64,000 nt of DNA, from positions 11,988,601 through 12,052,600 of the forward strand of contig NC_092677.1 in assembly GCF_964355755.1 (NCBI RefSeq). Reading direction: 5' to 3'. This document shows positions 1 through 16,495 of this stretch, piece after piece. Source of the DNA: Antedon mediterranea (Eukaryota > Echinodermata > Crinoidea > Comatulida > Antedonidae). The translations under genes were made by a program, and so were the position numbers. Numbering within the stretch: the stretch's first letter is position 1; every line of letters begins with the position of its first letter. Under the pieces are notes generated by a model. It was given only the letters and a program-made list of their open reading frames with translations. It made no database searches and was not told where the DNA came from.

Positions 1-3000
1 AGCTTCAAGAAAATCAATTTTTTTATTTTTTTTATTAAACGTCTGCCATTCAGCTGTGAATAGGCTGGTGTACTATAGTTTAATTACAATCTGGCTAATT
101 AATTAACCAGTATGTTAAGGCTAAACAGACTTAGTGTCACTTTATGAAAACAAAATATCCATTTCCTAGTGTCTGTATTCACATTTCTTGGCGCCACTGA
201 TGATTTTTTTGTACAAATAATTCACAACCATGTCAGTATTGAAAAAATGTATTATTACGTATCAACAAGATTAAAATACATATATTTCCATGGTAACTAG
301 TCACATGTATTTCATGAGTATATTGTAACACAGGAAATAATAAGACGTAAACCATCCATAAGGGAAACTACAGTATACCCCAAACATAAACCACTTTCTT
401 TTCTTTATCTATAAATTATTATAGAAAAAAAACCCAATGTATTTTCTATCAGTTTTAGAAAGAAGGGATTTTTACAATTTTGTTTTAAATGTAATCTACT
501 AAAACTAAAATATTATACTTTAATTTATAATGTTCATAAAATAATTATGAAATCTTATTAATAAAATGAAAAACTTTATTTACAATTTTAAAAATCAGTA
601 TTGTATGATAAATGGTTTGCACATTATTATTATATATAGCAATACACAGTAATACTTCTTAGAAACTTTTAATTTTTGTACTGTGGACAAATAAAATGTG
701 TTTTTCTTACCATCTCCATGGGATATTTCAATGGTGGGATCCTTCTCCAGATCAGAGTCTGATTTGTCTTGAGTACTGGAAGTAAACATGAACAAATGTT
801 ACTAACAATATTCATATGGTTACAGAAATTTATGTTAAATTTAAGTCACAATGGGCTACAATTCAATTATTAATATTTATTTCTTTCAAATAAGATAATT
901 CTTCAAATTTTTGAAAATGAAAGTTCAATGGTAATTACAATTTGTGAAACAATGAAAGCAGCTAAGACCCAACAATATAATCATTTTGGACAATACATGA
1001 AACTTGTGTTGGCAAGCCATAAACATTTGTATAATTATAACAATGATTTTAAACATACAAATTACTACTGTAGGCCTATGTATCACAAAAAACAATAATA
1101 ACACACAAAAACAATACAGTTAACAAACAGTAAAGTACTGTATCATAGGAAAAATACATTTTAATATAATGTATTTTTTTTCCACTTACCTAAAATAAAA
1201 ATGAATAGGTTTTGTCAAAATACGAACCATGATTTCAAACTACACTAAATTGGAATAATTCACTTTTTACCAAAACAATAAATTCCTGCTAAGTCGATAG
1301 GAAAACCTCCAATACAATCAATTATCTACAGTACTGTAGTAATGTGTAATTTGTGCCTGCACAACAGCTTTGGAATCCAAGGAAAAAAAGTTGTCTAAAT
1401 CTAGTTAAACAAATCTCTTTAAACTTTGAATTGATTCAAGACCAGCTTGAATCAAGTGTAACGAATTATAGGAGTCCTCCGTGTTGGCTAGCTATTCGGT
1501 GACTTACCTGTCGGCTACAAAGCGTCGCATTTTTATGGCCGAGACTGAATGCGATTGTAATGAATCTACTAATGAAGCGCACCACCCTTATAATATTCCC
1601 TCGTTTACAATCACTTCCCGAGAATTGAAACATGTACTCAAGGAACAATTACAATTGATGACAAGACTGTAATCACAACTTACATCAACTCCCAAAAACA
1701 GCAACCATGGTGACTACATTCATCCAGGTAATTTTTTCAATACAATGGCGTCCCTCGGAGACAAATCATCGAGGTGTGACTATGTTGAGATCATTCACCG
1801 ACGGAAAGAGGCAGAGATTAGTAAACAAATTTACTATTCAACTTGGAATTGATCTGACTATCTCGTTTATTTGACTAATTACTAAGAATACCATCCTGCC
1901 TGGATGATATGAATCATGTAACATACAGCAACGTGGTAGCGGCATTACTTGAACTTGGAGGCATGCCAGGAAACGACAGGAGTGTTTTGAGTTTATTGTG
2001 ACTCAACTCTACAAGTTAATCAATTTTATTTCCTAGGTATAGGCACCGATGCTGAGATGGTTTGGTGTGATATCCTGGCGGCAATTTATTTTAATTATCA
2101 ATGGTGTTTTTATCATCCAAGTACAAACTTTATTGACTTGCTAATAAAAATAAGTTTTACTACTTATTCTAATTTTAAAGATCATATTGATATATTTTAG
2201 TATTCACACTGAAATCAAGTAACTGTCTGTATTACCTCCAGTCATAACTGATCTTATCTCCAACTGTATGCAACAATTTATTTACTATGATTTAAAATGT
2301 ACCACTGTACTACAGTAGTACTATTATAGGACTGTACTTACCGTTTAACAGTAGGTATATTTTTTAAGAGGTCTTATTCTTTTGTTGTGCTTTCAATGCA
2401 TAATGTGTAAGTAAGCAGATGGGGTAAGCAGATGGGGTAAGCAATGAGGGCAAGGATTAGTCAATTATTATAGAGGGATGTTCTGATATTAATTAACATT
2501 ATACTGTAGCTCTCCATCTGGAGAGAACATGGGCTATTGTTGGTTTATCTAGGTAAGCTAGGTACCAACTTAGAGTTTAGACCGTTAGTGGTATACTCAA
2601 CTTCAAGTCCTGAGAAAATAAGTGTCAAAATTATGTACTGTAACACTAACAGTAAATATAAACAGATGGATATGCATCAGTTGTAATTATATAATCCTAT
2701 ATAAGTGTTTTGTATCATCTTCATATATTATCATTGTTTTAGGCGCTTAGTGTACAAATAAAATCTTATTCACAACCTACAGGATTTCATAAGCTCCCTA
2801 AGGAATAATGAAAGTGCCTATGATAGGAAACGGTTCAAGTTAGTGGAGTGATGTTTGCCATGCGATGCTCGTTGTCTAAATTGTCAGAAACGGCAATGTG
2901 AACAATCATCAATTAGTTAATTAATTGGCAACTATTAATTACTCATCGGGGCAATTAGTTATTGATTGGTAAACAATTGAAGGTAGATTTGTCACCACAG

Positions 3001-6000
3001 TTTACACAAGGCTACAGCAATTGCTGAATGTGTGACAACATGGGGAAACATTTTTTTTTATTTAAACTAGTCATTTTCAATAAATTACACATTAATGAAA
3101 AAGGATAGGATATATAATTTCTTTAATACAGTAGTTTAGTTCAGTAGCTCATAACACATACAAAACTACAGACAATATATACAGTACATGCCAACATCTG
3201 AAGTTAAAAAAAGCGGGAGGTGGTGTGTTTTTTTAGGTCAATAGCGCCCTCTATTTATTATCCAGACCAGGAGAGATAAGGAGTGCAGTGTGTGACTGAC
3301 AAGTAATATTGTGCGGTGGCTATGTGAGGGGAATCACCTTTCCATTTGGAAAAAATACATTTGTAATTTTAAAACTGTTCATCAAAATGGTACTGTATGC
3401 GTTTCCTTAAAAATGTATTTGTGCAGTATGGCTGCTGTGAGTTGACATAGTAATACTCTCACGAGTGTATAGTTTACCCCTTACTATACTAGTAATACTA
3501 ACCTGTCTGTAGTTACAAAGTAAAGGCTATAGAGATGGCACAATGTGTATTTTGTATAGTGCTGCTAATAAAAAATATTAAATCTTAATCTAATAAATAT
3601 TATAGAGGGAGACATTTAAAATAAAATTTGAATATTATGATCAGGCAGTAGTCTCTAGACATGCAAGAAACAATGTACAATAATTTTAAAAAATAACAAA
3701 AATACATAAATAAGATAGTAGGATACATTCAAGGATCGTTTTTTTATTTTTCCCCTTTTTTATTGGAATGTGACATAACATAAATAAGACTGCTGTAGTA
3801 TCAAAGTTGTAGTTTATTGTAGTTTTAATTATGCAAGCAAAATTAGTTTCCATTTTCAAATTAATTGGGACCAATACAATTTCTTGAAAGCTGAGGGAGT
3901 CATTCAAGATTTATTTTATTTTCTTTACTACTTTAACTAAATAAATAATAATACTGACCAGCACATATGCCCCCGCATATGCCTAGTAGTAGTAAAATTT
4001 TAACAAAACATTTGTTCAAAACAAAATTGATAAAATATAAAGCATTTTTTCATAATAATTTAATTATTATGTTTCAAATAATTAAAAGAAATGAGAAACG
4101 AATGTACACAAAGTCCTACTAAACTTATTAATAATATAGGCCCCCCATATTTCTATTATTATATATATAATAATTAATATATTGGTAGAGCTGAACTAGC
4201 CTAGGCCTAGTCTAGGAAATAATTCCCTTACCTTCTTAATCCTTATAAAATTAGTAGTAACTGACTCCCCCCGACAACTAGCTACCCACCACTAACTTAA
4301 CTAGGGCCAGGCCTACACTAACCAGCAGAGAGCAGCACTGGCTCTACTTCTTGCAAAAATGCAGGCAGACAATTGGCAGAACAAGATGGTGTCAAAGTGC
4401 ATTATCCAGCCAGGCAGGCTGTACGTGTGCAGGTTGTGTAGTGTACAAAACAAGATGTCGCTGAACAACCAACAAAATGAACAACCAGATCATGTTTCAA
4501 ATTCAATATTTATTAATATTTCACTTTATTAACAGAAATATATATATGCTCACCCTGTATCTAAAGTAGTACCTATCAAATCCATGTGGTTGAAAGCGCT
4601 AACCGACTTCAAACGAATCAGAAATCTACAAGACGATCACGGGGCCAAACAACTGGTCATGTGAGGTACAAAATGGACATGTGACACAAGAAGCTAGGCC
4701 TAGCAGCTAGCTAGCTGCTGTTCAACATACGTAAATGAGAACTGATCAAGCGTGAAAAAACACTGGGTGGGTGTAACATAAAATATCAATGCGCTGTGCC
4801 TTTTTTCAGATTATAATTTTTTTGCGTATCTTCTTATATTCCCTAAAATAAGAAATAAATTTAATATTAGGCATAATTTCTTAAAATAAGTTGGAATTTA
4901 TATTTATTTTGCCCTGCATCGATTTATAGAGTTATTTATTATAAGGCGTATTTAATTTTGGCTGAAAGTAGTAATTTGGTAAATTTCCACCAATCACCTG
5001 ATATATATATCACGTGAACAATCATTACAAGTACCGATGCGATGATATTAATTATTTTTTATATATAAAATTATTTATATATATATAATTAATACTAGTA
5101 CGTACTTTACTGGTGCTGAATTTAATATCGTACGTGTCTATTGTGTCTATAAGTTGGTTAATATTTTCAAATTGAGTCGTCCTTGTGGTTTTTTCCATGT
5201 TGGGTTTATGGGTTTATTTACACCCGCTTTTTACAATTTCTTATTTCAACGAATCGTCATATCGTGTGCTACTACTACTAGCCTTTAGCCTACTATTACA
5301 AACCCTAAATTCTAACCTTTATTTTGACAATAATAGCGAATTATTATTATAATAATTTTTGACAATTTTGCGACCTGGTAACAATATCTTGTAGTCATGG
5401 ATATATCCGTATAAATGGAGAATCCAATTAATCCAAAACACATTTGAAAAGTAATTTTTGCTTATATTTTTTCAACAAAATTCCTGTAGATTTTTTGTTT
5501 TGGTTATTTTTAGTCACAATAATTACGACTAAATGATAATAGATAATATAATGCAATATGCGCATTTCCCATATGCATAGGAAATATAATATTGCATTTT
5601 TTTTCAACAAAATCGTCCAAAGACTGTTATTTATTGCAATCCACCCGCCCTGAATACTCGTTCCCCTTGTAAACAACGTGACTTTCGATTGAACAATATT
5701 ATATACCTTGATTCTGAGATTTCTTGAATTCATTTAATAACGGATCGACGACATTAACTTATCACCTTTTTTCATACTAATGAATCGGAAAAAATTGTAT
5801 TAACCATCTTTAAGAGGATCACCCGTGCAGGTCTTCATTTTAAAAAGGGTCCTTTGTCAAATCAAATTCAATTTCAAATAAATTCAATTTTTAATTCGGG
5901 ATTACAAGGCGCGCAAGATACAACGGAAAACGCGTTTTATGATATATCCACCAGTTGCGTTTAAAGAAAACGCAAATAGACAGTAGGGCGCAAACGAATT

Positions 6001-6019
6001 AGTCTATTGTTTTTTCAAC
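1..6019. other. Mostly non-coding region left of NDUFS2
   Basis: Apart from the two candidate exons near 0.7-1.2 kb, no convincing gene is seen. The stretch is AT-rich with many homopolymer and (TA)n runs. Two patches are richer in CG and hold short ATG-starting frames: about 1480-1860, and about 4200-4700 with CAAGATGGTG and CAAGATGTCG words. They look like promoter or first-exon regions, but no continuing exon could be linked to either. A short direct repeat of GCAGATGGGGTAA lies at about 2416-2441. Confidence 0.4.
711..1230 (-). CDS. Partial unrecognised gene, two candidate 5' coding exons
   Basis: Two minus-strand exons fit together. Exon A (1230 to 1190) starts with ATG in a good context and ends at a GTAAGT donor in phase 2. 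Exon B (775 to 711) follows a TTTACTTCCAG acceptor, keeps the frame open and ends at a GTAAG donor in phase 1. Joined, they encode about 35 residues: a short hydrophobic and basic start (MVRILTKPIHFYF), then an acidic stretch (DKSDSDLEKDPTIEISHGD). The start could resemble a mitochondrial presequence, but no family is recognised. No later exon is visible on this strand down to base 1, so the gene would continue outside the window. The evidence is splice-site quality and phase agreement only, so this may be a chance pair. Confidence 0.38.
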
Positions 6020-10411
<4,392 letters not shown>

Positions 10412-10452
10412 AGGAACAACAGGAATTTTATAAAATTATAATGAAATTAAGG

Positions 10453-10669
10453 AATAAAACAAGTGTTTCAAAATGAACCTAAATCCTTAGTTATATACAA
10501 GTAATTTATATAGTAGTCATATCACATTGTGAAAATAGATACTATAACAACATTGAATTGTGTTGGTTAGACTTAATGAGTTAAACTAATGACGCATTGT
10601 GCTGTGATTGAGAATAGATACATTGTTTTCTTTGTACATAAACAAACATCCGTTTAGAGATTGAATAAA
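10453..10669 (+). terminator. NDUFS2 polyadenylation signals
   Basis: Two AATAAA hexamers, at 10453-10458 and 10664-10669, lie 42 and 253 bp after the NDUFS2 stop. Either could be used; the second is followed by a T-rich stretch (TTTATTTGTTTTC). Confidence 0.55.
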
Positions 10670-10793
10670 TATCAACAGATATATACAATTTATTTGTTTT
10701 CTATTTTGATTCCAATAAATTATAGTCAATAGCCAAACATGCAAGGACTCCTCAAGATGGCAGAATTTAAAAAGGTCCTCTAGAATGCCACAT

Positions 10794-10799
10794 TTTATT
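10794..10799 (-). terminator. ZNHIT2 polyadenylation signal
   Basis: AATAAA on the minus strand, 165 bp beyond the ZNHIT2 stop. It lies about 125 bp from the distal NDUFS2 signal, so the two converging transcripts end very near one another. Confidence 0.5.
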
Positions 10800-10963
10800 C
10801 ACACAGTTGTTTAATTATAGAGATATATAAACTTCATTATAATACTAGAGACTTAGACCTACTTGGCAATCTGTCATTGCAGTCACAAAAATAGAATTGT
10901 ATATCTGGACCAATCAAAATTATCCTAGGCTAGCCACGTTGTTCATCTAGCCTAAATTCTGTT

Positions 10964-13900
10964 TCATATTTCTTCTATAAGTTTCTGGGTAGTTGCTGGC
11001 TTTCTGATTTTCTCAATATTATCTTCTATTTTATTCTTCACATCATTTTGTTTCTTTTCTTCGCTCTGGATGTTACCTGTACAAATCACAAAAAATAAAT
11101 GCTTCACTGAGATTCAAATATACAAGTACAGTAAATAAATGTGATAATAGCGTAAATTATAATAGCACAATACAGCAGAAGAATTTTTAAGGTACTAATA
11201 GGTATATATTTACAGAACATGCCTTTTGATTTTCAGGAAAATTGATGTTACAAAGCTTATTATATTTAAATCTGACTTACCTGTATTTTCCATATGAGTT
11301 ATTAAATAACACACACCGAAATATCAAGTAGTGAGCTCTCCGAATATAGTTTTCCCGGATACATTTTGTCAAGTACTTCATGCTTTCATTTTAATTTATT
11401 AATCAATTCAACTTTATTTATCCACTGTCACGGAGGCACAGTCCTCTAAATAATATCATTTAAATAAGTAAAATCTACTTACAATGCTCTACATGAACTA
11501 AAGTTCTTAATGCTACCAATTGCTTGTAATGTTGCATCAACCAGGATAAATAGAACTCAAGTTTCTTCTGACACTGAAAATAGTGTTTGCCAAGTTCTTG
11601 GCTCTGATGAGATGATTTACCAGAATGTTTGATAGCTAACAAAGATTAACAATTTTTATTTTAAATTGATATACTGTATTATTATTATCTTGGGATATTT
11701 ATATTCTGTTCTTTGGTGGAATCTTGGTCAGAGATCTCCAGATCAAGTCTGGTATTGTAAAAGCTTTTTGATATATTCATGAATTTCCCAAATTTGGGCT
11801 GTTATTGTATTGTTTAAAACAATACCATCTTATTTTTGTATGTGTTATATCAATTACTAAAAATGCTGTAAGTTTTCAAAATGTAGCAATATTACTGAAC
11901 CTTTTTTGCAGCATTTTCTTGCTTTGTAAAATAACTGATGTAGGTCAGAAAAGGCAGCTTGGATGTAAGTTGTATCATGCTCTTTGTCAGGTCCGGTTAG
12001 GAGGTGTAGCAGGTCCTCCACTAGGCTAGATGGAGGCAGGTTACTTCTCAATGCAGTAATCTAGTTGGCATGGAAAAACACTGTCATTTACATTTGCTAG
12101 ATATAGATTAATTTGTTTATATAAATAAGCCTACGAATTATTATTACTTTCTAACCGTCCTCATTATAACATCACACTGTCATTGACTAGTTCTAGTTGA
12201 CACATGCATTGTCTTTGAGTAATAGACCTGAAATGATAGAAAACTGAAAGTTACCTTGATATTTGCTGCAATGGCACTGTGTATTGCATCACCAACTGTC
12301 TGGTATGATTTGTTTACCCTAAAAACGTCACATACTTGAAAAACACCCTTAATGGGGAAATCATATACATACAAAATTAATTAATTTTATTTTTGTTTAT
12401 TTATTCAATCGAAACCAATAGCGATAATTACCGCCACTAACAAGTTTTGATACAAACAAAGCCAGGACTGTTTAAAGCACTTTGATTGGTCCTAACATTG
12501 ATCAAGTGCTTCTCTCGTCCAGTGCCCACCTTGACCAGAAGTCTGAGGCAGATACTAGATGCAGATATCACCAAATATATTGGGTACACTTTTTTTCAAA
12601 ATATTCTGAAACATGTATATACACATGGTAATCATAAATATTGTTAAATAAAACACCAGTAAATACCTGAGCAGACTGCAGTGGTAAGTCATAATGTTGC
12701 CCGTTGTAAAACCTTACAATATGAACATAACAATATCTGATGGTTTTATTAATGAAAAAAAGAACATGTACATACACTGGTGGCAAATATGCACAAGAAT
12801 ATACAGTACCTACTGACTGGTTTTACCACCAAAAATTGGCCAGCACCAGATGTCTAGAAATGGTAGATTTATATTGTACTGTACTTTAAAAAGTGCTTAA
12901 TTTTCTAATTATTTTTTTACTATACAAAATGCAGTTCACAAAAAATAACAATTATAGATGTTATTTTAAACATTTCACTTCAGAGGAGTTCTATGATTTT
13001 TTTTTTGTGTGTGTTGGCGATATCTGTGTATTTTTACTGTTTTATTTATGATGTGCCAGTTTTCAAAACAAATTCCTATTAATTTTTAAATGGACAAATA
13101 AAGACTATGATGTTTGTATGGAATGGTATGCATGTCAAAATTATTCGCCTTACATTACATTTGTGATATGATAGTAAAAGGATACAGAATGTTTAAACAG
13201 TTAAAACTAATAGATGGTGAGGGGGTGCCTGATTTTAACAATTGGTTAAATGGTGTGATGTTTGGTAAGATCTTTGGAACATCATCAGGTGCTGAAGTAA
13301 TTTGGTGGTTCTTATCTGAACTTCCCTTCACCTCTTTCACAAGTGACTTGTCCTAACATGCAACAAAAAATAACATTCAGAAATAAAAATTGAAAAAGTT
13401 ATTTTGCAAATGTTGAGAAGAAAACTACTCACATGATGTGACCACCAAGGAATCCAAATTTCCAGAAGGCCGCCAAATTTTTCATTTTTCAACAACTTTT
13501 CAAATCCTTCCCTTTCTTCATGTGTCAATTTTTCCCAAACAAGATCGGAATCTTTCTCTGCAAATTAAACAAAAACAAATTTCAGGAAATAGTAAAAGCT
13601 CCATTTTTGTACTAAGGGGTATCATTATGAATTTTTGGTAAGATTACAGTCTTCAAACTAGTTTGACAAATATGATATGCCCAAATATGGTAGTGATATG
13701 CCCAAATATGGTAGTGATATGACATCATCATGTCCATATATGGGTACCGGTATATCACATATTTTTGTCAAATAAAGTTTGATAGACAGAGTTTAAACAT
13801 ACTGTATACTAGATAGGTTTCTGGTTAAATGTAGCAGTTTGAAAATTTTAATTTATTTTTTAAGTGAAATAATTCTTTCTGTTCATTTTCCAGGAAAGTG

Positions 13901-15222
13901 AATAATTTTATTAATAGTACAAAATGACCTATTTATGGTTTTCTGATATTAATCTTTATTTTTCATGTTTTTAAGGATGATACATCTTTAAGATAGCAAT
14001 ATTAGACTTATCTACTGCAACACTGCCACTTAAGTGTCTATTTTACCTAAATTTAACCCTTCTAGTCTTGTTTCCAGACTTTCTTCATCACTGTTCATGT
14101 CATATTGCTGATCATCTTCTTCTAAACGCTTCAGCATGTCTAATACTTGCTGCCTTTCTTCAGAGCTGCGAGAAAAAAGAACATAAATATGATATTTACA
14201 AAGCCTGATATACAGTAGTTGATGAACGAAAATTAAACTTTTAAAAAATAAGTAGTTAGGCCAACCTTTTCTTTGTATTTTTCATTTCATCTATCACATG
14301 TTCCCTGTAAAAAGACTCTGAGCAATCAGCATGACGCTGAAAACACAGATATATAAGAAATAAAAAATGAATATTCGTGAGAGTTGGCAGTTGTTTTTAT
14401 TGTTATTTTCATTTCTGTGAATTCCCTGAATTTGCTTTCCGTCTTGGTGATAAATGTTATTTTAATTAATATTATTATTAGCGATTTGCAACACATTTCA
14501 TGAGGCATTTTCTTACCAAACTTTTGTAACAGGCTAAAGAACAGTAACTGACATTGCACCGAGGACAAACATATTTTGCTGTTTTTTGTAAGCATCTATA
14601 AAGAAGAAATTAAGAAATAACTATTTTAGTCCAAGTCCAGACAGTAGGCCTAGTACTAGTAGTAGTAGTACTCTATGTGTATGCTTTACCTCTACTCTAG
14701 TCTAGCTAGGCCCGCATTTATATCTTTTCATTCATTCATTCATCTTTTATTTCAGAAAAAAAAAAAATTCTCCATAGTTCAGTAACAAATAAGTGTACAT
14801 CATTGACTGATTAATATTAAATAATAATAGCATTTATTATCAACAATGATTACAATACAGTACTTATTATTGTTAAATTAAGTTAATCAATTAGTTTCTA
14901 CTTGTTCAACAGTAGCTTACTGATTATTACGCTTTACTATTGGCCGAATTGACTCGCATAGCAAGAGGACACACACAGACAGGTCTCGTGCTGATCCTGT
15001 GAAGGTAGCACACAAGAACTGGCCTAGCTAATAAAGTATGTTTAAATGCCTATTAAGTATTATAATACACTAAAGTATAAGTAGATGTTATCGTAAATAC
15101 AAATATGATTAAATAACATTAAACTGGAATACCTACAAGTTGCACAGTTGATGCTTTTCAACTTTAAATGCTGGATTTTTATCCTCACAAAATTTCACGT
15201 TTGCGTTCGCGGAGGCCGCCAT
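10964..15222 (-). CDS. ZNHIT2: HIT zinc finger domain-containing protein 2
   Basis: Eleven exons in matching phase, in transcript order: 15222-15137, 14595-14517, 14336-14266, 14165-14047, 13557-13433, 13352-13186, 12736-12667, 12347-12255, 12060-11901, 11635-11483, 11076-10964. They encode 411 aa (human about 403). The N-terminal HIT zinc finger shows Cys27, 30, 39, 42, 47, 51, His57 and Cys60 (KYVCPRCNVSYCSLACYK), followed by FYREHV as in vertebrate ZNHIT2. Later parts match the family in order: the tryptophan-rich LEIWIPWWSHH, NILYCYVHIVRFYNG, and the C-terminal KKLEFYLSWLMQHYKQ. In vertebrates ZNHIT2 binds RUVBL1/2 (R2TP) and the U5 snRNP protein EFTUD2 and helps U5 assembly; that role is inferred. 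The donors of exons 3 and 6 are weak (GTTGGC, GTATCC), and the exon 8 acceptor was chosen by phase. Confidence 0.93.
13655..13795. mobile_element. MITE family A copy (ZNHIT2 intron 4)
   Basis: Contains CAAACTAGTTTGACAAATAT at the left and AAAGTTTGATAGACAGAGTT at the right around the family core GACATCATCATGTCCATATA. An internal 20-bp unit (ATGCCCAAATATGGTAGTGAT) occurs twice in tandem, a local duplication not seen in other copies. Confidence 0.7.
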
Positions 15223-15229
15223 TTTAAGT
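15212..15229 (-). promoter_or_regulatory. YY1-like motif over the ZNHIT2 start codon
   Basis: On the minus strand the start codon lies in AAAATGGCGGCC, an almost ideal YY1 consensus. The surrounding 60 bp are richer in CG than the rest of the region. This marks the likely promoter/initiation region; binding is inferred. Confidence 0.45.
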
Positions 15230-16495
15230 TATATTCGTTGCCAGGTTATATTTGGGATTTTCCCTAAATTGTGTGTGGGATATTTATTTTCCACTTTCCA
15301 CAATTATTTTCTATAATTATATCAAATATACTTGGGAGATTGTATGTTGTTATTTTAGTGAAAATGCCATATATTAGATGTGGTAAAGTACAAATAAAAA
15401 AAATTATTCTGTAGATAATATAATACTTTTTAATTTATTAAAAGCATCATAAGTCATTAATTATATATAGTAGGATTGAAACCTACTGTACCGCAAGAAC
15501 CAAATAATAGCACACAGATATCTTAAAATACGTCATAAAGTAGTGTTTAATCATTTATACATAGTAGGCATAATAGTTTGCTGTTTCTTCATGATTATAA
15601 AAATATAATTTAGGTTTATGAAACATTCCTGCAATTGTAGAAATGTCTAGATTTCAATATTTGCAAAAAGGAAAGTACACATTAAAATAATTAGGCTTAT
15701 CATTATGAATATCTTTCAATTATAAATTACATTCACTGTGTTATTGTAAATAACTTATGGAAATATGAAATAAATTAATAAAATATATATTATTACTCTT
15801 TCATTTATTAAAATTATAGGTGGTTTAAAATGTCACTTTTACAATAGATACATTAGAAATATAATTCATAATATTGCTTTAAAAAAATTACTTTTGAATA
15901 TTATATTGTTACTATTATACAATAATTAACTATTGTTTAAAGTAAACTTTAAATTTTACTCTACTGTTTATAAAACAAAATTTGTATTCTTCACACATAC
16001 AATGCCTCCTTAATTATTATACACAATATACATCATGGCAGGCCCGTTGGAACCGTTTTTGGACCCCCCCCCCCCTTTTGTGCGAACCACCCCCCCCCCC
16101 CCCCCTTTTATAATTAATTATATCAATTATAGAATATTGTAGTGTACTGTATAATTTCTCTGCATAACTCGGATTTTAGTAGATAAAAAATGTCTCTGTA
16201 AGCCGATTAAAACAACCGAAATTGCTCCGAGAGCCAAAGCTTCCAGGGGCCTTCGGTGTCAAGAAGATGCATTCTGGCTACGGGCCTACATGGTATATTG
16301 TTTGATAAAATATAATGTTGTTCATTCCTTTTGAAAGTATTTTTTATATTATACAATTTGATTTTCTAAGTTGATTGTACGATTCGTTCATTTCTATATT
16401 ATGTTAGTTATGATTATTGACACCTGTTAGTGGCGGTTTTCATTTCTGTTGGTTTTGATTGAATAAATAACAAAAAATTGTTCTTTTATCAATTG
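15223..16495. other. Intergenic stretch between ZNHIT2 and the zinc-finger gene
   Basis: No coding region is seen. It begins with the ZNHIT2 promoter side (CG-containing for about 60 bp), continues as AT-rich DNA, and includes the short transposon-like element at 16041-16286. It should also contain the 3' end of the C2H2 gene, for which no clear AATAAA close to the stop was found. Confidence 0.5.
16041..16286. mobile_element. Small inverted-repeat element with poly-C tracts
   Basis: About 245 bp flanked by short inverted ends: GGCCCGTTGG at the left and CTACGGGCC at the right. Inside are two C homopolymers of 12 and 16 bases (16064-16075 and 16090-16105) separated by TTTTGTGCGAACCA. It looks like a non-autonomous DNA element; no target-site duplication was confirmed. 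Confidence 0.45.

Noticed and set aside
1535-1672. Short plus-strand frame starting MAETECDCNES, and a second at 1744 starting MASLGDKSS
   Set aside because: Both stop within 50 codons and no downstream exon in phase was found; kept only as a note on a CG-richer, promoter-like patch.
5428-5733. 101-codon minus-strand open frame
   Set aside because: Composition is typical of AT-rich non-coding DNA (Ile/Tyr/Leu-rich, no motif), with no splice-linked partner.
13180-13190. ZNHIT2 exon 6 running on through LYPFTIISQ to a later donor
   Set aside because: The donor at 13185/13184 (CT/GTATCC) joins exon 7 to give NILYCYVHIVRFYNG, which matches the family better; the longer version inserts residues with no counterpart.
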